Under the pieces are notes generated by a model, which ran no database searches, was not told the origin of the DNA, and saw nothing but the letters and a program-made list of their open reading frames with translations. The translations under genes and the position numbers were made by a program. A stretch of DNA of 12,941 bases, taken from positions 1-12,941 of the forward strand of contig URQW01000074.1 in NCBI GenBank assembly GCA_900550105.1. The letters run 5' to 3'. The stretch is from an uncultured Pelosinus sp. (lineage in GTDB: Bacteria > Bacillota > Negativicutes > UMGS1260). Within the stretch, counting starts at the first letter, position 1. Each line of letters begins with the position of its first letter. Shown in pieces: positions 1-7,092 of this stretch.

Positions 1-806
1 CCTGTGCGCTTGATACAGTCGATGCTGACTTCATCCGTGATATTGAACCAGGCGAGATGGTCGTGATCGATGATAGCGGCGTAAAAACTTATCAGCTTCC
101 AGTGAAAAAGAAGAAAGCCTTGTGTGTCTTTGAATATATTTATTTTGCTCGCTCTGACAGTTCTATTGACGGACAAAGCGTTTATCAAGCGAGACTAGCT
201 ATGGGACGTCAGTTGGCGAAAGAAAGCAAATTTAAAGCCGATATTGTGATATCTGTACCAGATTCTGGTACGACAGCTGCTTTAGGATTTTCGGCTGAAT
301 CAGGCATTCCTTTTGCCGAGGGTCTCATCAAAAATCGTTATATTGGCCGTACTTTTATTCAGCCAGAACAGAAAAAACGCGAGAAGAGTGTAAAGCTGAA
401 GTTAAATGCTGTTCGTTCTGTCGTGGCAGGAAAATCAATCATTATGGTTGATGATTCGATCGTGCGGGGTACAACAAGCGGAAAAATTGTAAAAATGCTG
501 AAGGAAGCTGGCGCTAAAGAAGTTCATATGTGTGTTAGCTCGCCGCCGATTACGGATCCTTGCTTCTATGGGATTGATACGTCAGTACGGAAAGAACTGA
601 TTGCGGCAACGAAAACAGTAGAAGAAACCAGAGACTATATCGGTGCTGATTCGCTTCACTACTTGTCGATAGAAGGTCTTCATGAAGCGATCTCTCAGGT
701 ACCGCCAAGTGATATGTGCTATGCTTGTTTTAACGGAAAGTATCCATCTTGTATACCAGGCGAAAAAGAATGTGAGGGAAATAAATATGTCTTCGAACAA
801 AACTGA
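1..806 (+). CDS. purF: Amidophosphoribosyltransferase, C-terminal part (5' end outside window)
   Basis: This enzyme catalyses the first committed step of purine synthesis: PRPP plus glutamine gives 5-phosphoribosylamine. The open frame runs in from the window edge (first full codon at position 3), so the N-terminal glutaminase domain is missing and roughly the last 267 residues, the phosphoribosyltransferase domain, are visible. The PRPP-binding loop IIMVDDSIVRGTTS is encoded around 438-479. Four cysteines match the 4Fe-4S ligands of the Bacillus subtilis-type enzyme: one in ALCVFEYIYFAR (codon 123-125), one in PCFYGID (561-563), and two in CYACFNGKYP (717-719 and 726-728). An oxygen-sensitive iron-sulfur PurF, normally made with a cleaved propeptide, is therefore expected; the propeptide itself cannot be seen here. 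The gene overlaps purM by 20 nt, so the two are probably translationally coupled. Confidence 0.97.
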   Translation, partial: CALDTVDADFIRDIEPGEMVVIDDSGVKTYQLPVKKKKALCVFEYIYFARSDSSIDGQSVYQARLAMGRQLAKESKFKADIVISVPDSGTTAALGFSAESGIPFAEGLIKNRYIGRTFIQPEQKKREKSVKLKLNAVRSVVAGKSIIMVDDSIVRGTTSGKIVKMLKEAGAKEVHMCVSSPPITDPCFYGIDTSVRKELIAATKTVEETRDYIGADSLHYLSIEGLHEAISQVPPSDMCYACFNGKYPSCIPGEKECEGNKYVFEQN

Positions 807-1854
807 GCCAACGGCGGCTTCTGTAACCTACAAAGACTCAGGTGTGAATATTGATGAGGGCAATAAAGCTGTAGAACTCATGAAGGAACATGTTCGTTCC
901 ACCTACCGTCCGGAAGTCATGGGAGACATCGGCGGCTTTGGCGGTTTATTTGCGTTAAGCGGTCGGTATGAAGAACCGATTCTTGTGTCAGGTACTGATG
1001 GCGTAGGCACAAAATTGAAACTGGCTTTTATGCTTGATAAACATGATACAATCGGTCAAGATGCTGTGGCTATGTGCGTCAATGACATTCTGGTACAAGG
1101 GGCGGAACCCTTATTTTTCCTCGATTATTTAGCCGTAGGAACCTTAGAATCAGAAAAAGTTGCTACGATCGTCAGTGGTGTGGCCAAAGCTTGTAAAGAA
1201 TCAGGCTGTGCGCTAATTGGCGGTGAAACCGCCGAAATGTCTGGTTTTTATCCTGACGGCGAGTATGACTTAGCTGGTTTTTCCGTGGGCATAGTTGATA
1301 GAAAGAAATTGATTACTGGCGAGACCATTCAGCCCGGCGATGTTATGATCGGTTTGCCGTCGACTGGCGTTCATTCTAACGGCTTTTCGCTTGTTCGGAA
1401 AATCTGCCTAGATATCAAAGGTTTTGATCTTAAAGAAGTTGTGCCGGAACTTGGCAAACCGCTAGGCGAAGAATTGCTTACGCCGACACGGCTTTATCCG
1501 AAGGTTTGTTTGCCGCTCTTTAATAAGTTTACGATTCGCGGCATGGTTCATATTACTGGCGGCGGGTTCTATGATAATATTCCTCGTGTTTTACCAAAAG
1601 GCTGTGCCGCAAAAGTATCTGTAGACTCCTGGCCGAAGCTGCCCATTTTTGAATGTCTGCAGAAATGGGGCAATGTGGCTGATAAGGAAATGTATCGGAC
1701 CTTTAATATGGGAATTGGCATGGTTTTCGTGGTACCGCAAGACGAAGCGGATGCTGTAATTGCTTCGCTAGCGGCAGCAGGCGAAGCTGCTTATAAAATC
1801 GGAGAAATTGTTTCCGGCGATCAGGAAACGATCCTGACAGGAGGCTCTTTCTAA
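787..1854 (+). CDS. purM: Phosphoribosylformylglycinamidine cyclo-ligase (AIR synthetase)
   Basis: PurM performs the ATP-dependent ring closure of FGAM to aminoimidazole ribonucleotide, in the cytosol. The 355-residue protein has the expected motifs in order: DIGGFGGLFAL (about 47-57), DGVGTKLKLA (71-80) and GGETAEMSGFYPDGEYDLAG (145-164). The ATG at 787 was chosen because GAGGGA at 774-779 sits 7 nt ahead of it and because the resulting start, MSSNKTEP, gives a normal family length. The frame stays open back to 682, but that would add 35 residues that only re-read the end of purF. The last base of its stop codon is the first base of the purN start. Confidence 0.97.
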   Translation: MSSNKTEPTAASVTYKDSGVNIDEGNKAVELMKEHVRSTYRPEVMGDIGGFGGLFALSGRYEEPILVSGTDGVGTKLKLAFMLDKHDTIGQDAVAMCVNDILVQGAEPLFFLDYLAVGTLESEKVATIVSGVAKACKESGCALIGGETAEMSGFYPDGEYDLAGFSVGIVDRKKLITGETIQPGDVMIGLPSTGVHSNGFSLVRKICLDIKGFDLKEVVPELGKPLGEELLTPTRLYPKVCLPLFNKFTIRGMVHITGGGFYDNIPRVLPKGCAAKVSVDSWPKLPIFECLQKWGNVADKEMYRTFNMGIGMVFVVPQDEADAVIASLAAAGEAAYKIGEIVSGDQETILTGGSF

Positions 1855-2456
1855 TGGCTTTTCGGCTCGGTATTTTAGCCTCTGGCCGGGGAAGTAATTT
1901 TGTGGCAATTCAAGAAGCGATTTCGGCGGGACAAGTCCCGGCCGAAATCGCTGTTGTAATTACCGACCAGAGTCAGGCTGGCGTTAGAGAAAGAACTGGG
2001 GAAATTCCCTGCTTATTAATGGAACGCAGCGCTTATGACAGTAAACAAGCTTTTGAAATTGCTCTAGCAGAAAAATTAGCTGAATATAAAGTAGACCTAG
2101 TCGTTCTAGCTGGCTTTATGCGACTCTTAGGCGGTGCTTTTTTAAGCCGTTTTCCTGGTCGTGTACTTAACATTCATCCATCATTGCTTCCTTCTTTTCC
2201 GGGACTTCATCCTCAGCAGCAAGCGCTTGACTATGGTGTTAAAGTCTCAGGCTGTACAGTCCATTTTGTCGATGAAGGGATGGATTCCGGTCCGGTTATT
2301 ATGCAGCAAGCGGTTCCGGTTCTCGATGAGGATACGGAAGAGACTTTGGCAGCGCGGATTTTAGAGCAGGAACATAAGTTATATCCCGCGGCTATCGCGT
2401 TGTGTGCGCAAGGAAAAATCTCTCTTACGGGAAGAAAAACCCTGCAAGAGAAATAG
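1854..2456 (+). CDS. purN: Phosphoribosylglycinamide formyltransferase (10-formyl-THF dependent)
   Basis: PurN transfers a formyl group from 10-formyltetrahydrofolate to GAR, giving FGAR. The 200-residue protein begins with the nucleotide-binding segment ILASGRGSNF and carries the catalytic triad at N106, H108 (in NIHPSLLP) and D144 (in DEGMDSGPVI). These numbers coincide with those of the E. coli enzyme. The start overlaps the purM stop by one base (TAATG), with an AGGAGG at 1839-1844 and 9 nt spacing, which indicates translational coupling. Codons 22-33 form a long, nearly perfect inverted repeat, listed separately. I see nothing suggesting loss of function. Confidence 0.97.
   Translation: MAFRLGILASGRGSNFVAIQEAISAGQVPAEIAVVITDQSQAGVRERTGEIPCLLMERSAYDSKQAFEIALAEKLAEYKVDLVVLAGFMRLLGGAFLSRFPGRVLNIHPSLLPSFPGLHPQQQALDYGVKVSGCTVHFVDEGMDSGPVIMQQAVPVLDEDTEETLAARILEQEHKLYPAAIALCAQGKISLTGRKTLQEK
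1916..1952 (+). repeat. Long inverted repeat within purN coding sequence
   Basis: Positions 1916-1927 pair with 1941-1952 (12 bp, core GCGATTTCGGC / GCCGAAATCGC). After a single bulged G at 1940 the pairing continues with 1928-1932 against 1935-1939 (GGGAC / GTCCC), closing on AA, or on a CAAG tetraloop if the last pair opens. The structure spans codons 22-33 of purN (AISAGQVPAEIA). There is no U-tract after it, so it is not an intrinsic terminator. Any function is unknown. Confidence 0.8.
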
Positions 2457-2467
2457 GAGAGAAGACT

Positions 2468-4009
2468 ATGGCAAAAGTAAAGCAAGCATTAATTAGCGTA
2501 TCAGATAAAACGGGCGTTGTGGAGTTTGCCCGTCAGCTTCATGAACTAGGCATTAAAATTATTTCTACAGGCGGCACGATGAAAACCATTAAAGCGGCTG
2601 ATATTCCTGTTACTTATGTAAGCGATATTACTCGTTTTCCGGAAATGATGGATGGTCGGGTAAAAACGCTACATCCTTATATTCATGGCGGCATTTTGGC
2701 GATCCGTGATAATGAAGCCCATCAGGCAGCCATGAAAGAGCATGGGATTGAACCCATTGATCTTGTGGTAGTAAATTTGTATCCTTTCCGTCAGACCATT
2801 GCGAAGGACGGCGTTACCTTAGAAGAAGCTGTTGAGAATATTGATATTGGCGGACCCGCCATGATACGGGCAGCAGCAAAAAACTTCCATGATGTAGCAG
2901 TTGTTGTAAATCCAGATCGTTATGAGCAGGTAATCGCTGAGCTAAAGGCCGATGGCGTTGTAGCTGATAAGACTCGTATGGCCCTTTCGCGGGAAGCATA
3001 TGCTCATACTGGCGCTTATGATGCCTGCATATCTTCTTATCTGGCTAGTCAACTTGGTGAGGGCTTGTTTCCTGAAGAAGTTCAGACTGTTTATGAAAAA
3101 GTGCAGGATTTGCGCTATGGGGAAAATCCTCATCAAAATGCTGCTTTTTATCGCGAAAAGTATACAAAAACAGGTGTCGCTTCGGCAAAACAACTGCATG
3201 GAAAAGAACTTTCCTTCAATAATATTGTCGATGTAGAAGCTGCCTATGCCATTGTAAGTGATTTCGCCCAACCAGCTGCAGCCATTATTAAGCATACCAA
3301 TCCTTGCGGCACTGGTGTCGGAGCATCGATCAGCGATGCGTATCATAAAGCCTATGTGTCAGATCCTACGTCAGCTTTTGGCGGTATTATCGCCTTAAAT
3401 CGAACTGTTGATAAAGAAACGGCGGAGCTCATTGCCAGAACGTTTATGGAAGCCGTGATTGCTCCTGCTTTTGACGAAGAAGCGTTAGCTGTTTTAACAG
3501 CAAAGAAAAATCTCCGTCTGCTTACCGCACCATTGTTAACTGCCACGGAACATGCCCTGGATATGAAAAAAGTATCAGGCGGGCTGTTACTGCAAGCAGC
3601 AGATCGTGGCGTAGATAGTCTTGACAGCATGACTGTCGTGACGAAAAAAGCTCCTACCGAAGAGGAATGGGAACAACTGCTCTTTGCTTGGAAAGTTGTA
3701 AAACATGTAAAATCCAATGCGATTGTTGTAGCAGGCGATTTCCAGACTTTCGGCGTTGGCGCTGGGCAAATGAATCGTGTTGGATCTGTAGAAATTGCTT
3801 TAAAGCAAGCCGGGGCTAATAGCGAAGATGCTGTTCTTGCTTCTGACGCTTTCTTTCCGTTCCGCGACTCTATAGATACAGCAGCAAAAGCTGGTATTAA
3901 AGCGATTATTCAACCTGGCGGTTCTGTTCGTGACCAAGAATCGATTGATGCGGCGAATGAGCATGGCATTGCTATGGTCTTTACCGGCGTTCGTCATTTT
4001 AAACATTAA
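2468..4009 (+). CDS. purH: Bifunctional AICAR transformylase / IMP cyclohydrolase
   Basis: PurH carries out the last two steps to IMP: formylation of AICAR using 10-formyl-THF, then cyclisation of FAICAR. The 513-residue length is typical. The N-terminal cyclohydrolase (MGS-like) domain, about residues 1-195, shows STGGT (33-37) and GRVKTLHP (63-70). The transformylase domain follows, with RYGENPHQ (216-223) and the catalytic K275-H276 pair in KHTNPCG. The ATG at 2468 was chosen because AGGAGA (2455-2460) lies 7 nt before it and the protein then starts as family members do (MAKVKQALISVSDKTG). An upstream in-frame ATG at 2402 would only re-read the end of purN. The Shine-Dalgarno overlaps the purN stop codon, so coupling to purN is likely. 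Confidence 0.98.
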   Translation: MAKVKQALISVSDKTGVVEFARQLHELGIKIISTGGTMKTIKAADIPVTYVSDITRFPEMMDGRVKTLHPYIHGGILAIRDNEAHQAAMKEHGIEPIDLVVVNLYPFRQTIAKDGVTLEEAVENIDIGGPAMIRAAAKNFHDVAVVVNPDRYEQVIAELKADGVVADKTRMALSREAYAHTGAYDACISSYLASQLGEGLFPEEVQTVYEKVQDLRYGENPHQNAAFYREKYTKTGVASAKQLHGKELSFNNIVDVEAAYAIVSDFAQPAAAIIKHTNPCGTGVGASISDAYHKAYVSDPTSAFGGIIALNRTVDKETAELIARTFMEAVIAPAFDEEALAVLTAKKNLRLLTAPLLTATEHALDMKKVSGGLLLQAADRGVDSLDSMTVVTKKAPTEEEWEQLLFAWKVVKHVKSNAIVVAGDFQTFGVGAGQMNRVGSVEIALKQAGANSEDAVLASDAFFPFRDSIDTAAKAGIKAIIQPGGSVRDQESIDAANEHGIAMVFTGVRHFKH

Positions 4010-4023
4010 GAGGGAGTGATGGT

Positions 4024-5289
4024 GTGCGTATTCTCGTAATTGGTAGCGGCGGCAGAGAGCATGCTCTTGTTGAGGCAATCAGCCAAAGCCCTAGAGTATC
4101 AAAAATTTATGCAATCCCCGGGAATCCTGGCATGGGTGAGAAGGCGGAATGCGTCGCCCTTACGGCAACTGATGTAGCGGCTCTTTCTCAGTTTGCTATT
4201 GACCATAAAATTGACCTCACTGTCGTAGGTCCGGAAAATGTATTAGCGGCAGGTCTTGTCGATGAATTTACCGCGAAGGGCCTAGCTGTTTTTGGTCCGA
4301 CTAAACTAGCGGCGGAAATTGAATCTTCCAAGGCTTATGCCAAAGCATTGATGAAGAAGTATCAGATTCCTACAGCAAAATACGCTGTCTTTACGGAAAA
4401 GGAAGCTGCTAAGGCCTATATTCGCGCTGAAGGTGCGCCTATTGTCGTAAAGGCTGATGGTTTAGCAGCAGGCAAAGGCGTTATTGTAGCGCAAACTGTC
4501 GCGGAAGCGGAAGCGGCTGTGGATTCGATGCTTGACGCTCAGGAGTTTGGCGCCGCAGGTTCGACTGTAGTAATTGAGGAGTGCTTGTTCGGTGAAGAAG
4601 CTTCGGTTCTTACCTTTACTGATGGCAAAACGATTCAACCTATGGTGGCTGCTCAAGATCACAAACGGGTCTATGATAAAGATCAAGGGCCTAATACGGG
4701 TGGGATGGGAACCTATGCGCCAGCGCCAATTATTACGGACAGCCTTAAAGAAGAAATTATGGCTAAGATCTTAAAGCCGGTTATTGCGGCAATGGCGAAG
4801 GAAGGACGTCCTTATGTGGGTTGCCTCTATGCGGGGCTGATTATTACAGCGGAAGGCCCTAAAGTCATTGAATTCAATGCTCGGTTCGGCGATCCGGAAA
4901 CACAAGTGGTATTGCCCCTATTAGAATCCGATATTGTGACGGTTATGGAGCATTGTACGCAAGGGACGCTTGAGGAATTCAAGGTGGAATGGAAAGATGG
5001 CGCTTGCGTCTGTGTAGTACTTGCTTCAGGCGGTTATCCGGGATCGTATCGCAGCGGTTGCGAAATTATGGGCCTTGAGAAACTTTTGCCGGAAACTTAT
5101 GCATTCCATGCCGGAACTGCAGTGAAAGAAGGCAAGCTTGTTACGGCAGGCGGGCGAGTTCTTGGTATAACAGCTCTGGCTGCTAACTTACAGGAAGCGG
5201 TAAATCAAGTCTATAAAGAAGTCAATAAAGTTCATTTTAAAGATGCTCACTATCGCACCGATATTGCGGCAAAAGCCTTACCTCGTTAA
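4024..5289 (+). CDS. purD: Phosphoribosylamine-glycine ligase (GAR synthetase)
   Basis: PurD is an ATP-grasp ligase joining glycine to 5-phosphoribosylamine, the labile product of PurF. The 421-residue protein shows GSGGREHAL near the N-terminus, KADGLAAGKGV (143-153) in the ATP-grasp core, DHKRVYDKDQGPNTGGMG (212-229) and VIEFNARFGDPETQ (281-294), the metal and ATP binding segment. It starts with GTG at 4024, preceded by AGGGAG at 4011-4016 with 7 nt spacing. The nearby ATG at 4019 is in another frame. It lies 14 nt after purH and is the last gene of the operon: a strong terminator follows within a few bases of the stop codon. Confidence 0.97.
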   Translation: MRILVIGSGGREHALVEAISQSPRVSKIYAIPGNPGMGEKAECVALTATDVAALSQFAIDHKIDLTVVGPENVLAAGLVDEFTAKGLAVFGPTKLAAEIESSKAYAKALMKKYQIPTAKYAVFTEKEAAKAYIRAEGAPIVVKADGLAAGKGVIVAQTVAEAEAAVDSMLDAQEFGAAGSTVVIEECLFGEEASVLTFTDGKTIQPMVAAQDHKRVYDKDQGPNTGGMGTYAPAPIITDSLKEEIMAKILKPVIAAMAKEGRPYVGCLYAGLIITAEGPKVIEFNARFGDPETQVVLPLLESDIVTVMEHCTQGTLEEFKVEWKDGACVCVVLASGGYPGSYRSGCEIMGLEKLLPETYAFHAGTAVKEGKLVTAGGRVLGITALAANLQEAVNQVYKEVNKVHFKDAHYRTDIAAKALPR

Positions 5290-5292
5290 CGT

Positions 5293-5317
5293 AAGACGGC
5301 TTTTGCCGTCTTTTTTT
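5293..5317 (+). terminator. Intrinsic terminator of the purine operon
   Basis: The 8-bp stem AAGACGGC (5293-5300) / GCCGTCTT closes on a TTTT loop (5301-5304) and runs into a seven-T tract at 5311-5317. It starts 4 nt after the purD stop, so it very probably ends the pur transcript. Confidence 0.9.
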
Positions 5318-5439
5318 GTAAAAAAAGCTTGACCATTGCCTGGGAACGTAATAAGGTGATAAGAGTAAAGTGAAAAAAGTTTATAATTTTATAATACAGA
5401 TTGTTCTGTTTTAGGCTTCTAGGTGAGGGAGTGTTACAG
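5318..5439 (+). promoter_or_regulatory. Leader and candidate promoter region of nicotinate phosphoribosyltransferase
   Basis: This AT-rich stretch between the pur terminator and the next start should contain a promoter. Candidates are TTGACC at 5329-5334 with a weak TAAGGT 17 nt later (5352-5357), and two perfect TATAAT boxes at 5382-5387 and 5390-5395 that lack a recognisable -35. Just after them is a small dyad ACAGA-TTGT-TCTGT (5396-5409), a possible operator. The Shine-Dalgarno region AGGTGAGGGAG (5421-5431) lies 8 nt before the chosen GTG start. Which promoter is used cannot be settled by reading. Confidence 0.4.
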
Positions 5440-6885
5440 GTGACAAAACAACTCAACATGGCAATGGTAAATGATTTTTATGAATTAACAATGGCGAATG
5501 GCTACTTAAAAAGCGGACTCGCTGATCAAATCGCTTATTTTGATATGTTTTTTCGCCGCGTACCTGATGATGGCGGTGTTGCCATTATGGCTGGCGTAGA
5601 GCAATTAATTGACGAATTGAAAGATCTACACTTTGATGAAGACGATATTGCCTATCTTCGGTCACGGCAGATCTTTAGCGAAGTCTTTTTGCAGTACTTA
5701 GCAGATTTTAAATTCTCCTGTGATGTCTGGGCTATACCGGAAGGTACGCCTGTGTTTCCTTATGAGCCGATTATTACGGTACGAGGGCCGGCGCTCCAGG
5801 CGCAGCTTATTGAAACCTTAGTACTTCTGACAATCAATCATCAAACTTTGATTGCGACGAAGACAAATCGTATTGTCCGGGCGGCAGGAAATCGGCCAGT
5901 GATGGAGTTTGGCACACGGCGCGCCCAAGGCGCTCATGGCGCCGTACTTGGCGCTAGAGCGGCTTATATTGGCGGCGCGGTGGGCACTGCTTGTACGGCT
6001 GCTGATAAAGATTATGGGATTCCGGCATTAGGAACGATGGCTCATAGCTGGGTACAAATGTTTTCTTCAGAATTGGAAGCATTTCGTGAGTATGCTCGGA
6101 TTTATCCGAAAAACTGTACTCTCCTTGTAGATACTTATAATGTGCTAAAATCAGGTATTCCCAATGCTATTCGCATTTTCCGTGAGGAATTACTGCCGAA
6201 AGGAATTCGTCCCGGCGGAATTCGGATTGATAGCGGTGATATTGCCTATCTGTCGCGGCAAGCCCGCAAAATGCTTGATGAGGCTGGCTTTACGGACTGT
6301 AAGATCGTGGCGTCTAATTCACTTGATGAATTTATTATTCAAGATATCTTGACCCAGGGAGCCAAACTCGATGCCTTTGGCGTTGGTGAACGATTAATCA
6401 CAGCGAAGTCTGATCCTGTATTTGGCGGCGTTTATAAGCTGGCAGCGATTGAAGTTTCAGGAGAGCTTATTCCTAAAATTAAACTGAGTGAAAATGTTGA
6501 GAAAATCACGAATCCAGGCCATAAGCAGGTGTGGCGTCTTTATGAAAATGCTACAGGCAAGGCTGTGGCTGATGTAATTACATTATTTGAAGAAGTGATT
6601 GATGATCAGAAGCCTTATGAAATCTTCCATCCAGAATTCACTTGGAAACGCAAAATAGTGAGTTCCTTTACAGCTAAGCCCTTACTTGTACCGATTTTTA
6701 AGGCTGGTGAATGTGTTTATGCACAGCCTTCGTTAGATGATATTCGAGCGTATCGTGAACAAGAAATTGCTACAATCTGGGAAGAGGTTTTGCGGTTTAC
6801 GAATCCTCATCCTTATTATGTTGATTTATCGAAATCGCTTTGGAATATGAAAGAAGATTTGCTGTTAACTCATACAATTAAATAG
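5440..6885 (+). CDS. pncB: Nicotinate phosphoribosyltransferase
   Basis: This enzyme makes nicotinate mononucleotide from nicotinic acid and PRPP with ATP use, the entry step of the Preiss-Handler NAD salvage route. The 481-residue protein has the family's N-terminal MVNDFYELTMANGY, the substrate-binding FGTRRAQGAHG segment, H202 in GTMAHSWVQMF (the position of the phosphorylated histidine in this family) and RIDSGD at 262-267 in the TIM-barrel phosphoribosyltransferase core. I chose GTG at 5440 because AGGTGAGGGAG ends 8 nt before it. GTG at 5431 is too close to that site, TTG at 5401 would precede it, and ATG at 5458 remains possible. It stands between two terminators and is probably monocistronic. 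The link to the pur genes is at most the shared substrate PRPP. Confidence 0.94.
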   Translation: MTKQLNMAMVNDFYELTMANGYLKSGLADQIAYFDMFFRRVPDDGGVAIMAGVEQLIDELKDLHFDEDDIAYLRSRQIFSEVFLQYLADFKFSCDVWAIPEGTPVFPYEPIITVRGPALQAQLIETLVLLTINHQTLIATKTNRIVRAAGNRPVMEFGTRRAQGAHGAVLGARAAYIGGAVGTACTAADKDYGIPALGTMAHSWVQMFSSELEAFREYARIYPKNCTLLVDTYNVLKSGIPNAIRIFREELLPKGIRPGGIRIDSGDIAYLSRQARKMLDEAGFTDCKIVASNSLDEFIIQDILTQGAKLDAFGVGERLITAKSDPVFGGVYKLAAIEVSGELIPKIKLSENVEKITNPGHKQVWRLYENATGKAVADVITLFEEVIDDQKPYEIFHPEFTWKRKIVSSFTAKPLLVPIFKAGECVYAQPSLDDIRAYREQEIATIWEEVLRFTNPHPYYVDLSKSLWNMKEDLLLTHTIK

Positions 6886-6912
6886 TTTACGTAAATGTTA
6901 TAAGAATGCAGC

Positions 6913-6941
6913 AAAAGACACCGAAATAGGTGTCTTTTTTT
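6913..6941 (+). terminator. Intrinsic terminator after pncB
   Basis: A perfect 10-bp stem AAAAGACACC (6913-6922) / GGTGTCTTTT (6929-6938) closes on GAAATA and is followed by a T run to 6941. It starts 28 nt after the pncB stop and separates that gene from the permease. Confidence 0.9.
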
Positions 6942-6984
6942 ATGGAGAGTATACTTGTAAGTAGGAGTGGAGTCTCTTTCGCCG

Positions 6985-6998
6985 TGACAGTCCTGTCA
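6985..6998. promoter_or_regulatory. Palindrome upstream of the permease (candidate operator)
   Basis: TGACAG-TC-CTGTCA is a perfect 6-bp dyad with a 2-nt centre, lying 95 nt before the permease start. Its right half (CTGTCA, 6993-6998) can be read as a -35 box with 16 nt to TATATC at 7015-7020, each matching consensus at 4 of 6 positions. If that promoter is real, a protein bound to the palindrome would block it. The cognate regulator is not known to me. Confidence 0.35.
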
Positions 6999-7006
6999 GA
7001 TCATAG

Positions 7007-7039
7007 AAATAGGATATATCTTGTAAAATAGGATATACC
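7007..7039 (+). repeat. Direct repeat AAATAGGATATA(T/C)C, 19-nt phase
   Basis: Two 14-nt copies, AAATAGGATATATC (7007-7020) and AAATAGGATATACC (7026-7039), differ at one position and start 19 nt apart, close to two helical turns. They sit between the upstream palindrome and the permease Shine-Dalgarno. They may be tandem binding sites or part of the promoter; the TATATC of the first copy is a possible -10. Confidence 0.55.
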
Positions 7040-7057
7040 TAAAAGAAAAGACTTTGC

Positions 7058-7086
7058 GGCAGAATGTCTGCCAAGGCAGAAGGGGA
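7058..7086 (+). promoter_or_regulatory. Three-arm alternative hairpin at the permease ribosome binding site
   Basis: GGCAGA (7058-7063) pairs with TCTGCC (7067-7072) across a 3-nt loop. The same TCTGCC can instead pair with a second GGCAGA (7075-7080), leaving a CAAG loop if the innermost pair opens. The second GGCAGA directly abuts the Shine-Dalgarno AAGGGGA (7080-7086). The two hairpins are mutually exclusive. Whether this is a real translational switch is inference, because the arms are short. Confidence 0.4.
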
Positions 7087-7092
7087 TTTGGT

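Noticed and set aside
682..786. N-terminal extension of purM by 35 residues
   Set aside because: It only re-reads the end of purF in another frame; the ATG at 787 has a good Shine-Dalgarno and gives the normal family length.
2231..2485. Minus-strand open frame of 84 codons opposite purN
   Set aside because: It lies fully opposite conserved purN and early purH codons with no independent start signals; a shadow of the real gene.
2942..3717. Minus-strand open frames of 134 and 121 codons opposite purH
   Set aside because: The plus strand encodes intact PurH with all catalytic motifs; the opposite frames show no family features and no ribosome binding sites.
5401..5439. N-terminal extension of nicotinate phosphoribosyltransferase from TTG at 5401
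   Set aside because: The Shine-Dalgarno AGGTGAGGGAG lies inside this stretch, and the extra residues are not typical of the family.
5881..5990. Local GC-rich patch with repeated GGCGC in pncB, considered as a possible repeat or inserted segment
   Set aside because: It encodes the conserved FGTRRAQGAHG and glycine/alanine-rich loop of the enzyme; codon composition explains it.
6948..6955. 8-bp palindrome AGTATACT after the pncB terminator
   Set aside because: Too short to distinguish from chance and not extended by flanking symmetry.
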